Assembly (NCBI GenBank): GCA_018623995.1
Contig: JAAZUV010000029.1
Span: forward strand, 1 to 12,091
Direction of reading: 5' to 3'
Length of the DNA: 12,091 nt
Origin: Methanobacteriota archaeon
GTDB taxonomy: Archaea > Thermoplasmatota > Poseidoniia > Poseidoniales > Poseidoniaceae
Below the pieces are notes generated by a model that searched no databases, had not been told where the DNA came from, and saw only the letters and a program-made list of their open reading frames with translations. How positions within the stretch are numbered: position 1 is the stretch's first letter; the number at the start of each line of letters is the position of its first letter. This document shows, piece after piece, positions 1 through 6,493 of this stretch. A program made the translations under genes and the position numbers.

Positions 1-2754
1 CCACCTGAGATGCCACCAATGCCTGAAGCACCACCGGCACCACGTGAAATGCCACCAATGCCTGAAGCACCACCGGCACCACCTGAAATGCCACCAATGC
101 CTGAAGCACCACCGGCACCACCTGAAATGCCAGCAATGCCTCCAATGCCTGAAGCACCTCCGGGTCTTGATCTCCTTGCACCTGCTGCACCAGCTCCTGC
201 TGAAGAAGCACCTGTTGCACCACCAGGTCTCGATCTTCTCACACCACTTGCAGCACCTGAACCAGCTGCGGCTGAGGAAACTCCAGCACCTGCCCTCGGC
301 ATGGACCTGTTGACACCTCTTGCACCTGCTGAAGAGGCCCCTAGTGAGGAAGTTGCACCAGCCGATCCGCTTCTTGCACCAGTCGAACCAGCACATGACC
401 CATTGATGGCATCCAACGAGAATGCTGTTCAAGTTGGAGAAATTGCTGGAGCGACAATCCGCTCAAGTGTCGAAGTCGATGAGGTCCCAGGAGACAAACT
501 TGAAGGAACGCTTCACGAAGTCGAAACGTCCACCCTCGCCGCCGATGGAACGGTTACCAAGCAGAAAATCCAGGGTACTTTGACCGTCAACAACCCATCC
601 ACAGAGGATCGAATTTACGACATCGATGTTCTCCTCGACAATGCTGATTCAACCGACATCGGTGGAGACCAAATCTCAGTTGATGAACTGGAAGCCGGTA
701 AGAACTATGTCAAGAAGTACTCCGTATCCGATGCTCAAATGTTGGTTCTTCGAGAGTCCCTCGACACCAACCCTGCACGTGACAATGAGCGCTCACTCAG
801 CATCGCACTATCAGAAGAAGCAGGAACGATTGCACTTACAATCGAGGTTGAAAACGTCTCTGGCGTTCAACTCAACAACGTGAACGTCACCAGAGCCATT
901 CCCGATTGTCTCACGTTCAACCACACCGGTGCATCGACCATCGAGTCTGGTACCATGACATGGGCCGTTGGATCTCTCGGACCAGGTGAAAAGCAGGTTC
1001 TAGCAATAGAAGGGGAAATTCTTGTCACTTCGACGAGCACCATCAAGGCGGGTTCTGCCCAAGCAACCTATGAAGCGGACTCAACACTCTCAAGTCTCTC
1101 ATTCCGAGACCTTGATGCGTTCTGTCGTGGATTTACCTACATGCGTGTTCGTGAAGATGAGCGTCCTGACAACTGGATCTGTCAGACCATTTTTGAGAAC
1201 CGTTCATCCTTCGCTGTTGACTTAGTTAAACTCCAAGTTCGCATGAAGGGAAGCGATGATCTCCTCTTTGATGTCAGTGACGTCAAGGAAGACGTTCACC
1301 CACAAGGAAAGTGGGAGAGCGAAGAGCGAACCGTCATGGCAACTGCCGAGCCTGATTTCACCTACGACCTATCCTACACTGTCCTACCACGAGCCACTCG
1401 CAAGACTGAAGGTACGTTGAAACTCGAGGAAAGCACCTTCACCGTTGTCGACGCAGAAATCTCCAAGACGTATTCGAACGACACACTCCGTTCGTTCCGA
1501 CAACAAGGACTTGAAGCAAACTTGGTCGTGAAGAACACTGGTTCTGCGACCATCAACCTCATGCGAATCACCGATGACATCCCAGGTCTCTTTGACGCAC
1601 CTGACATGGACTCGATGACAATCAGTGTCAACGGCAAAGAATTGTCTGAAGATCAATGGAAGGGCGAACTCTCTGCGGGAATCACACTTGAGAAGGAGCA
1701 CCGTTCGCCTGACGGTGATGGACACACAATGACCCTCACCGTTGGTACAAAGGGCCCAATAGGCTTGAAGCCAGGAAAGAATATGGAAGTATCCTACAAG
1801 CTCAACGCCCCTGATCCATCACCAGCAAACGAGCGAGTCGATGCACCTGCACGATTCCAGTTCAGCTCTGAGCAATTCGGACCTGTATGCGTCCGTGATG
1901 CACCAGAGGCACCATCCGTTCGCGTAAGCCACTTGCGACGAAACTTCTCTGCAGGAAAGCAGGCCATCCCAATGGGTGGAAAGGGACGATACGAAGTCCT
2001 CATTCTGTTCGAGAACAACGGAGATACGGCACTTCAGGATGTCTTCATCCGAGATGTCATCCCATCGAACTTTGAGATCAAGGACTGGCACATCCGCGGT
2101 GCTGGTGGCGAAAAGCGAAGCGATGTTGATATGACGACAAACGAAACCGAAGATGGTGTTGAAATCACTTGGAAGGTCCCTGTCGTTGGCAAGGGTGAGC
2201 GATTGGATGTCTCTTTCGAAATCAAGGGCGAAGGCGAAATCGATGCAGAAGCACTCAACCGATTCCACGGTGCGCATTTCGGTGACGAACTCGAAACTGA
2301 AGATGAAGAAGTTGCTGAGGAAGTCGTCGAAGAAGTTGCTGAGGAAGTCGTTGATGACGCTGCCGAAGAAGCGAGCGAGGATGAAGCATCAGAAGATGCT
2401 GAGGAAACTGAAGCCCCGGCTATCAAATTCCGAGAAGACATCATGCTCAGAGTCATGGAAGAATATGGAATCGAAGACCGTGATGCATTCCTAGCCCACG
2501 CAATGAACTTCGATCTCGATGACAACGGCTACCTCAAGAAGGCTGAATTCGTTGAGGCTGCGAAGGTATTCACTGCTGAAGCTGACGAATCTGAAGCGAG
2601 CGAAGAGGAATCTTCGGATGCTGAAGAATCGGGTGAAGAAGCACCAGAAGAAGCCGCTGAAGAAACTGCAGAATCGAAGGACTGCCCAATCTGTGGAACT
2701 TCAAATGCACATGATGCAAGCGCATGTGTTGCTTGCAACTACACCTTTGAGTGA
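1..2754 (+). CDS. Giant beta-sandwich protein with Pro/Met repeats, EF-hand and C-terminal zinc ribbon (5' truncated by window)
   Basis: The frame is open from base 1, so the N-terminus lies outside the window; residues are numbered here from the first visible Met (base 10). Visible order: Pro/Met/Glu-rich 13-residue tandem repeat (1-51); three GLDLL/GMDLL-type repeats (52-56, 73-77, 97-101) in Ala/Pro-rich sequence; then about 600 residues of beta-rich sequence with five recurring units (starting near 190, 278, 391, 505 and 663) that follow the CARDB/DUF11 pattern, an N-x-G/S turn followed by a strand and often D-x-IP. After this come a highly acidic Glu/Val/Ala tract (about 760-805), one canonical EF-hand loop at 835-846 (D1, D3, N5, G6, E12), a second acidic tract, and a CxxC-x10-CxxC zinc ribbon (C892, C895, C906, C909) at the extreme C-terminus. 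No membrane segment is visible. CARDB/DUF11 domains usually act outside the cell in adhesion or as spacers, whereas such zinc ribbons are usually cytoplasmic, so location is unclear. No specific function is recognised. Confidence 0.85.
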   Translation, partial: PPEMPPMPEAPPAPREMPPMPEAPPAPPEMPPMPEAPPAPPEMPAMPPMPEAPPGLDLLAPAAPAPAEEAPVAPPGLDLLTPLAAPEPAAAEETPAPALGMDLLTPLAPAEEAPSEEVAPADPLLAPVEPAHDPLMASNENAVQVGEIAGATIRSSVEVDEVPGDKLEGTLHEVETSTLAADGTVTKQKIQGTLTVNNPSTEDRIYDIDVLLDNADSTDIGGDQISVDELEAGKNYVKKYSVSDAQMLVLRESLDTNPARDNERSLSIALSEEAGTIALTIEVENVSGVQLNNVNVTRAIPDCLTFNHTGASTIESGTMTWAVGSLGPGEKQVLAIEGEILVTSTSTIKAGSAQATYEADSTLSSLSFRDLDAFCRGFTYMRVREDERPDNWICQTIFENRSSFAVDLVKLQVRMKGSDDLLFDVSDVKEDVHPQGKWESEERTVMATAEPDFTYDLSYTVLPRATRKTEGTLKLEESTFTVVDAEISKTYSNDTLRSFRQQGLEANLVVKNTGSATINLMRITDDIPGLFDAPDMDSMTISVNGKELSEDQWKGELSAGITLEKEHRSPDGDGHTMTLTVGTKGPIGLKPGKNMEVSYKLNAPDPSPANERVDAPARFQFSSEQFGPVCVRDAPEAPSVRVSHLRRNFSAGKQAIPMGGKGRYEVLILFENNGDTALQDVFIRDVIPSNFEIKDWHIRGAGGEKRSDVDMTTNETEDGVEITWKVPVVGKGERLDVSFEIKGEGEIDAEALNRFHGAHFGDELETEDEEVAEEVVEEVAEEVVDDAAEEASEDEASEDAEETEAPAIKFREDIMLRVMEEYGIEDRDAFLAHAMNFDLDDNGYLKKAEFVEAAKVFTAEADESEASEEESSDAEESGEEAPEEAAEETAESKDCPICGTSNAHDASACVACNYTFE
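10..126 (+). repeat. 39-bp in-frame tandem repeat (13-residue Pro/Met unit)
   Basis: Three consecutive 39-nt units (10-48, 49-87, 88-126) encode MPPMPEAPPAPPE. Units 2 and 3 are identical in DNA; unit 1 differs at one base (Pro to Arg). Bases 1-9 are the end of a further unit, so the array continues upstream of the window, and a degenerate unit follows at 127-162. Near-perfect DNA identity implies recent expansion by slippage or unequal recombination, so copy number probably varies between strains. Confidence 0.9.
163..315 (+). repeat. Degenerate GLDLL-x-P protein repeat
   Basis: Three copies of a short motif, GLDLL, GLDLL and GMDLL, each followed by A/T-P, start at bases 163, 226 and 298, with 21 and 24 residues between starts, separated by Ala/Pro/Glu-rich linkers. 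Codons differ between copies, so the peptide motif is conserved rather than the DNA. Short hydrophobic-acidic motifs repeated in a disordered linker often act as docking peptides; that role is inference only. Confidence 0.6.
2305..2352 (+). repeat. 24-bp direct repeat in acidic tract (EEVAEEVV x2)
   Basis: Two adjacent 24-nt units (2305-2328 and 2329-2352) differ only at their last base and encode EEVAEEVV twice. They lie in the acidic segment between the last beta-sandwich unit and the EF-hand. The heptad-like Val/Ala spacing could form an acidic helix. Confidence 0.75.
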
Positions 2755-2755
2755 T

Positions 2756-3175
2756 TCAGAACGGTAGCTTCCATTGCGGCCATTCTTCATGGTCCGATGA
2801 ACTGCTCACGATGATGAGTACGTTTCGCTTCGTATTCTCAAGGAGCGTGTTGAGAGGGGTCTGTGTTGATGGTGGGATGACACCATCTCGAAGATCAACC
2901 GCCAACCATGCCGTCGGATATTGCGTCAACCAAGCGTTCAGTTCTGCTTCAATTCCTTTTGGAGGAACGCCTTGTCGTACACTTGCTAAGAAGCCCCAAT
3001 TGGATATTTTTCTACGCTCATCATCGGTCCACAGGAACATACGCTCACTGAACCCAATTCGCTCGAGTTGGTCAATGGCCTCTGCTTCCGTACAACACAC
3101 TGGTCGCCCTGGCATTGGCATCGGTACAGGGTACTCCCATGTCTTGGCTACATCGAGAGGTTCTTTTCGGCGCAT
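2756..3175 (-). CDS. Hypothetical protein, 139 aa
   Basis: I do not recognise a family. The product is a soluble, mixed alpha/beta-looking protein with a basic N-terminus (MRRKEP), a Met/Pro-rich patch, a Cys-Cys pair near residue 27, an amphipathic acidic helix region (TEAEAIDQLERIGF) and a Trp-rich acidic C-terminus (EEWPQWKLPF). It has no signal peptide or membrane segment. This strand was preferred over the antisense frame because its composition is protein-like, its stop lies 1 nt from the stop of the preceding convergent gene (a spacing seen elsewhere here), and a TTCAAA box lies 25-30 nt before its ATG. It diverges from the insertase operon. It could be a lineage-specific gene; function unknown. 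Confidence 0.6.
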   Translation of the reverse strand: MRRKEPLDVAKTWEYPVPMPMPGRPVCCTEAEAIDQLERIGFSERMFLWTDDERRKISNWGFLASVRQGVPPKGIEAELNAWLTQYPTAWLAVDLRDGVIPPSTQTPLNTLLENTKRNVLIIVSSSSDHEEWPQWKLPF

Positions 3176-3198
3176 GTACGAAAGCAGAACATACTCCT

Positions 3199-3206
3199 GT
3201 TTGAAT
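3199..3206. promoter_or_regulatory. Putative shared TATA-like element between divergent genes
   Basis: The sequence GTTTGAAT lies in the 78-nt gap between the hypothetical gene and the insertase operon. Read on the minus strand it gives TTCAAA 25-30 nt upstream of the ATG at 3175, the spacing expected for a leaderless archaeal transcript. Read on the plus strand it would place a start site near 3230, just upstream of the candidate insertase starts. One near-symmetric box may serve both directions. It departs from consensus TATA, so this rests on position and similarity to the other boxes in the window. Confidence 0.35.
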
Positions 3207-3253
3207 CCAACGGAAGACCAACCTTCATGACCCTCATGCAGGTCAGTACAATC

Positions 3254-4150
3254 ATGGCGAACCGTTCCGCACCTCCTCCACCACCGCCAAACGGTTCGAT
3301 GATGACCATGTTGCTGGTCATGATCTTGATGACCTTCCTCATCATCAACCCGAACATTCGTAACGCTCTGGGGAACATGGCAGATCCTGTACTTGCTCCG
3401 ATTCTTCCAGAAACGGAGTTCTTCGTTCTGACCGTCCTTATCCTCGGTACCTTCTCAATGACCATGAACACGGTTCTCAGAAATTTCTTCGCTGACCCAA
3501 TCGAGCAAGCCCACATCGGTCACCGCCAATCCCAAGTTCGAAAAATGATGAACGATGGAAGAATGAATCGAGACCCAATTCTCATGGAAAAGGCAAACAC
3601 GTTGCGAGAGCAAATGATGCCGGAACAACTCAAAGTCCAGATGAGTGCCATGCGACCAATGATGTTCACCATGATTTTCATCATCGGAATTTTTGCGTGG
3701 TTGACAACCGCTGTAGAATCCTTCCGAGTGGACTATGTTTCGCTTCCTTGGGCTCCACGTTGGCATCTTCTTGATGACAAATTCTTGTTCTTCCCTGCAT
3801 GGATTTGCGCCTACATCTGCATGAGTGCTCCATTAGGACGAATCGTCGATCGACACATCAAACTGATTCGATATCGAAACCACCCTGTTGTTCTTGCCAA
3901 CGAAAAGTTGAGCGAACCGCTTCTCCATCTTGTCGTCAGCGATGATGGTGCAAAATCGAAGCAGGCCACACAACGAAGAAACCGGTCTCGAAAGAACGGT
4001 CCCAAGAAGCAAGCAAAGTCTTCTACACCCAAGGATGAGCCAAAGAAGCAAGAGAGTACTGAAACATGTCCAGAGTGCATGAGCGATGACGTCCAGCGCA
4101 AGGGACCTCGAACCATGCGCTGCAACGTTTGCTACCATGAATGGGCGTGA
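3254..4150 (+). CDS. EMC3/TMCO1-type (DUF106) membrane insertase with C-terminal zinc ribbon
   Basis: Integral membrane protein of the archaeal DUF106 family, relatives of YidC/Oxa1, EMC3, TMCO1 and Get1 that help insert membrane proteins. Numbering from Met at 3254 (298 aa): a short N-terminus with six consecutive prolines, a hydrophobic Met-rich segment (about 16-34), a second (about 52-75), a cytoplasmic helical region rich in Met, Arg and Gln, a third (about 138-157) and a probable fourth hydrophobic stretch (about 178-195). A strongly basic linker (about 235-265, many Lys/Arg) leads to a CxxC-x14-CxxC zinc ribbon (C272, C275, C290, C293). The basic tail resembles ribosome-binding tails of Oxa1/YidC proteins; the ribbon is an uncommon addition. 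ATGs at 3227 and 3236 are alternative starts; 3254 was chosen because AGGT lies about 10 nt upstream and the protein then begins just before the first membrane segment. It is the first gene of a tight operon; in many archaea this family sits between adk and cmk. Confidence 0.8.
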   Translation: MANRSAPPPPPPNGSMMTMLLVMILMTFLIINPNIRNALGNMADPVLAPILPETEFFVLTVLILGTFSMTMNTVLRNFFADPIEQAHIGHRQSQVRKMMNDGRMNRDPILMEKANTLREQMMPEQLKVQMSAMRPMMFTMIFIIGIFAWLTTAVESFRVDYVSLPWAPRWHLLDDKFLFFPAWICAYICMSAPLGRIVDRHIKLIRYRNHPVVLANEKLSEPLLHLVVSDDGAKSKQATQRRNRSRKNGPKKQAKSSTPKDEPKKQESTETCPECMSDDVQRKGPRTMRCNVCYHEWA

Positions 4151-4154
4151 AACA

Positions 4155-4700
4155 ATGGCTCGCATCACCATCTCTGGTCATCCAGGGAGTGGAACAAGTA
4201 CGTTGGTCAGCTTGCTTCGAGAGAACAAGAATTGGACCAGCCTGAATGGTGGTGAACTTTTCCGTCAAGAAGCCAAACGTCGCAACATGTCGCTTGCAGA
4301 TTTTGGTCAACTGTGCAAAGACGATCTCAACGTCGACAGAGAATTGGATGCGCTCCTAAAAGAGCAAATGCTTCGTTCTGATGAAGAAGCTCCATCCATT
4401 GTTGAGAGCCGATTGGCTGGATGGTGGGCCTACCAACTTGATTTGGATATTCCACGCATTTGGTTGGAGGTTGATGAAATGGAACGTGCACAACGCGTCC
4501 AATCACGAGAAGGTGGAGAGATTGCTGACATTCTTGAAGCGAGCAAAAAGCGAGCCAGTGTTGATGCAGAACGATTCCTTGAGTTGTATCAACTGCTACC
4601 TGAACAAGAGGAGCCATACACGCACCGTATCGACGCTACCAGCCTAAACCCTCAAGAAGTGCTGGCCTTGGTTCTCAACATTGTGGAGGAAATGCAATGA
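4155..4700 (+). CDS. cmk: Archaeal cytidylate kinase
   Basis: Phosphorylates CMP/dCMP with ATP to feed CTP and dCTP synthesis in the cytoplasm. At 181 aa it matches the usual length of archaeal CMK. The P-loop GHPGSGTST spans residues 8-16; next come the nucleotide-binding segment NGGELFRQEAKRRNMSL, the IVESRLAGWWA motif and the lid region with AQRVQSREGGE, all matching the archaeal CMK family rather than bacterial Cmk. Thr14 stands where classical Walker A motifs have Lys; I recall Thr at this position in other archaeal CMKs, so the enzyme need not be inactive. The start at 4155 lies 4 nt after the insertase stop; an in-frame ATG at 4137 would overlap that gene. The last 4 nt (ATGA) overlap the Cbf5 start. 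The DUF106-cmk-cbf5 order is a conserved archaeal arrangement. Confidence 0.85.
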   Translation: MARITISGHPGSGTSTLVSLLRENKNWTSLNGGELFRQEAKRRNMSLADFGQLCKDDLNVDRELDALLKEQMLRSDEEAPSIVESRLAGWWAYQLDLDIPRIWLEVDEMERAQRVQSREGGEIADILEASKKRASVDAERFLELYQLLPEQEEPYTHRIDATSLNPQEVLALVLNIVEEMQ

Positions 4701-5656
4701 GTGGCATCATAGTTCTCGATGAAGAAGCAGAAACGGACGATGCCATCGGCACCTACCCAGACCAAAGGACCATCGAACAGCGATTGGAATCCGGTTTCTT
4801 CCTCCTTGACAAAGGAGCAGGACCGACCTCGCACCAAGTTGCAGCATGGGTACGAGACATGCTCGAATTGCCGAGATTGGGCCATGGAGGTACACTTGAT
4901 CCATTTGCCACAGGTGTTCTTCCATTGATGGCTGGCAAAGCGATGCGCCTCACTAAGCAAATCCTTGAGCACAACAAGACCTACATCGCTGTCTTCCAAT
5001 TCAAGACCGAAGTTCAACAAGAAATGCTCGACGAGGTCATGAAGCAGTTAACTGGACGAATTTACAACGTACCACCAGAAATCTCGGCAGTTCGAGTCCA
5101 AGTACGCACACGAAAGATTCACGACTTCTCTCTGCTCGATCAATCCTCAAAGCACATTGTTGCTCGGATTCGATGCGAAGCAGGAACGTACATTCGTACA
5201 ATGGCTCGTGACATGGGCCTGTTGCTAGATCAACCCGTGGAACTCAAAGAGTTACGAAGAGAAGACTCTGGAAAATTCACACTCGATGATTGCGTTGAAC
5301 TCCATGAAATCGCTGATGCGATTTGGCTGTGGAAGGAATGCAATGAAGGAGAGGCGTTGGAGCGCATGCTCCATCCAACAGAGAAACTTCTCGCAGGACT
5401 GCCTCGTATCGTTGTCAAAGACAGCGCTGTTGCAGCACTCGCACACGGAGCACCACTCCTACGACCTGGAATCGTATCGATACCTGATGATCTCAGTACT
5501 GGACAGAACGTCCTCGTCACCAGCCTCAAAGGCGAAGCTGTTTGCTTCGTTAAAGTCAACACGGACAGTGAGAACATCGCCAACATGGAGAAAGGTGAAA
5601 TCGCTCGCCCATCAGCTGTGCTGATGAACGATGATGTCTATCCCCGTCGTTGGTGA
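4697..5656 (+). CDS. cbf5: Cbf5/TruB-family tRNA and H/ACA RNA-guided pseudouridine synthase
   Basis: Catalytic subunit of archaeal H/ACA RNPs, converting uridine to pseudouridine in rRNA; it can also modify tRNA position 55. The 319-aa product has the archaeal N-terminal pattern (PDQRTIEQRLESGFFLLDKG), motif DKGAGPTSHQVAAW (38-51), and the catalytic loop GHGGTLDPFATGVLPL with the nucleophile Asp68. The YIRTMARDMG motif and LKELRREDSG follow. The C-terminal about 85 residues look like a PUA RNA-binding domain (HGAPLLRPGI ... KGEAVCFV ... YPRRW). Length and the PUA domain favour Cbf5 over bacterial TruB. It begins at an ATGA overlap with cmk and so should be translationally coupled. In many archaea rpl34e and rpl14e lie between cmk and cbf5; both are absent here. 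Its stop is part of a TGATCA palindrome. Confidence 0.9.
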   Translation: MSGIIVLDEEAETDDAIGTYPDQRTIEQRLESGFFLLDKGAGPTSHQVAAWVRDMLELPRLGHGGTLDPFATGVLPLMAGKAMRLTKQILEHNKTYIAVFQFKTEVQQEMLDEVMKQLTGRIYNVPPEISAVRVQVRTRKIHDFSLLDQSSKHIVARIRCEAGTYIRTMARDMGLLLDQPVELKELRREDSGKFTLDDCVELHEIADAIWLWKECNEGEALERMLHPTEKLLAGLPRIVVKDSAVAALAHGAPLLRPGIVSIPDDLSTGQNVLVTSLKGEAVCFVKVNTDSENIANMEKGEIARPSAVLMNDDVYPRRW

Positions 5657-5863
5657 TCAAGCCTCAAAATATTCTTCGTAGATGAACTCCTCTGTTTCAA
5701 TTCGTATTTTCAATTCTGACATGTCCCCACATCCGTTCCATCAGCAATGCTGAACGACCCCCACAGTCTTGGAACATGTTTGTCAAAAATCCTCACGGTT
5801 ATGAATGTTCACGTGGTTTCAGACATTATCCGACAAGAGGGTATTGGTTTGGGTTGAAACTCA
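5657..5863. other. Convergent intergenic gap with only tiny ORFs
   Basis: The 207 nt between the convergent cbf5 and GST-like genes contain no convincing gene. Two short minus-strand ORFs are present: 5722-5657 (21 aa, MSELKIRIETEEF..., acidic) whose stop abuts the cbf5 stop exactly, and an overlapping 26-aa ORF at 5777-5697 in another frame. T-rich patches on the plus strand (such as the run at 5707-5710) could serve as archaeal termination signals for cbf5. No stable hairpin was seen. Confidence 0.4.
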
Positions 5864-6493
5864 TTAACCGAAAATGACAGGTGAATCTCCAACCTTCCAC
5901 TGCGGATGTTTGACCATACAATTTCGGAACGTTTCACTCTCGAGCATTGTGTTCAGCCAACGATGGAGGTGTGGAAGCTCAAGATGATCAAACCAAACAC
6001 GATCTGTATTGGCAAATTGACGGACAAACGGTGACAAAGCATAATCAGCGATGGTGACATCATGACCACAAAGGAAACTTGATTGTGCCAGACGAGTATT
6101 GTAGCCCTCGAGAAATTCCACAACGTGGCTTCGATGTTCTTCTGGCGAAAGGGGGTTCTCGTATCGATTGTTGTACTTGTATCGATCCAAATGGTGCTTG
6201 AAATCACCATCGTTGTCATCGATCAACTGTTGCCAGTCACCAACAAAGTAGGATTCATCGAGCGCCCACTGCATAATGTCCATGCTTTCTTCAATAACTG
6301 TACCATCCTCAAGCAGGAGAACTGGAACTGTTCCTTTTGGAGAAATTTCGAGCATGTGTTCTGGGCGATCTCGTAGAACAACTTCACGAAGTTCGACTTC
6401 AATTCCTGCCACGAGCAAAGCCATCCTTGCACGCATGGCGTAAGGACAACGTCGGAAACTGTAGAGGATTGGATGTGTCATACCATCACTCAT
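5864..6493 (-). CDS. Glutathione S-transferase-like protein (thioredoxin-fold N-terminus, GST C-terminus)
   Basis: The 209-aa product has a canonical GST layout. The N-terminal thioredoxin-like domain carries the RRCPYAMRARMAL motif with Cys16-Pro17 at the start of helix 1, the cis-proline in KGTVPVLLLEDGT (P57) and the glutathione-contacting Glu69-Ser70 pair. The helical C-terminal domain (about 85-209) has the N-capping box TIADYAL. A Cys in the active-site position is typical of omega/beta-like and bacterial stringent-starvation/Grx2-like GSTs that act as thiol transferases rather than conjugating enzymes. Most euryarchaea lack glutathione, so the true thiol partner is unknown and bacterial origin is likely. 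The chosen ATG at 6493 overlaps the stop of the upstream secreted-protein gene by 8 nt (ATGAGTGA), implying translational coupling; an in-frame ATG at 6481 is the alternative. Confidence 0.85.
   Translation of the reverse strand: MSDGMTHPILYSFRRCPYAMRARMALLVAGIEVELREVVLRDRPEHMLEISPKGTVPVLLLEDGTVIEESMDIMQWALDESYFVGDWQQLIDDNDGDFKHHLDRYKYNNRYENPLSPEEHRSHVVEFLEGYNTRLAQSSFLCGHDVTIADYALSPFVRQFANTDRVWFDHLELPHLHRWLNTMLESETFRNCMVKHPQWKVGDSPVIFG

Noticed and set aside
10..126. CRISPR-like regular repeats
   Set aside because: The units are contiguous with no spacers and remain in frame within a long coding sequence, so they are a protein tandem repeat.
1384..2277. Other antisense ORFs of 74-152 aa within the giant protein gene
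   Set aside because: They lie wholly inside a well-supported coding region and show no domain motifs or promoter signals.
2034..2525. 163-aa minus-strand ORF rich in serine
   Set aside because: It is the antisense of the Glu/Ala/Val-rich acidic tract; poly-Ser and poly-Thr runs are the expected mirror of GAA/GAT codons.
2751..3230. Plus-strand ORF of 159 aa opposite the hypothetical gene
   Set aside because: Its composition (Ser, Arg, Cys and His rich, no domain pattern) is that of an antisense shadow; the minus-strand ORF is more protein-like and fits the local spacing pattern.
3068..3253. N-terminal extension of the insertase gene to 3068
   Set aside because: It would overlap the divergent hypothetical gene and adds Trp/His/Arg-rich sequence unlike the family; three later ATGs precede the first membrane helix.
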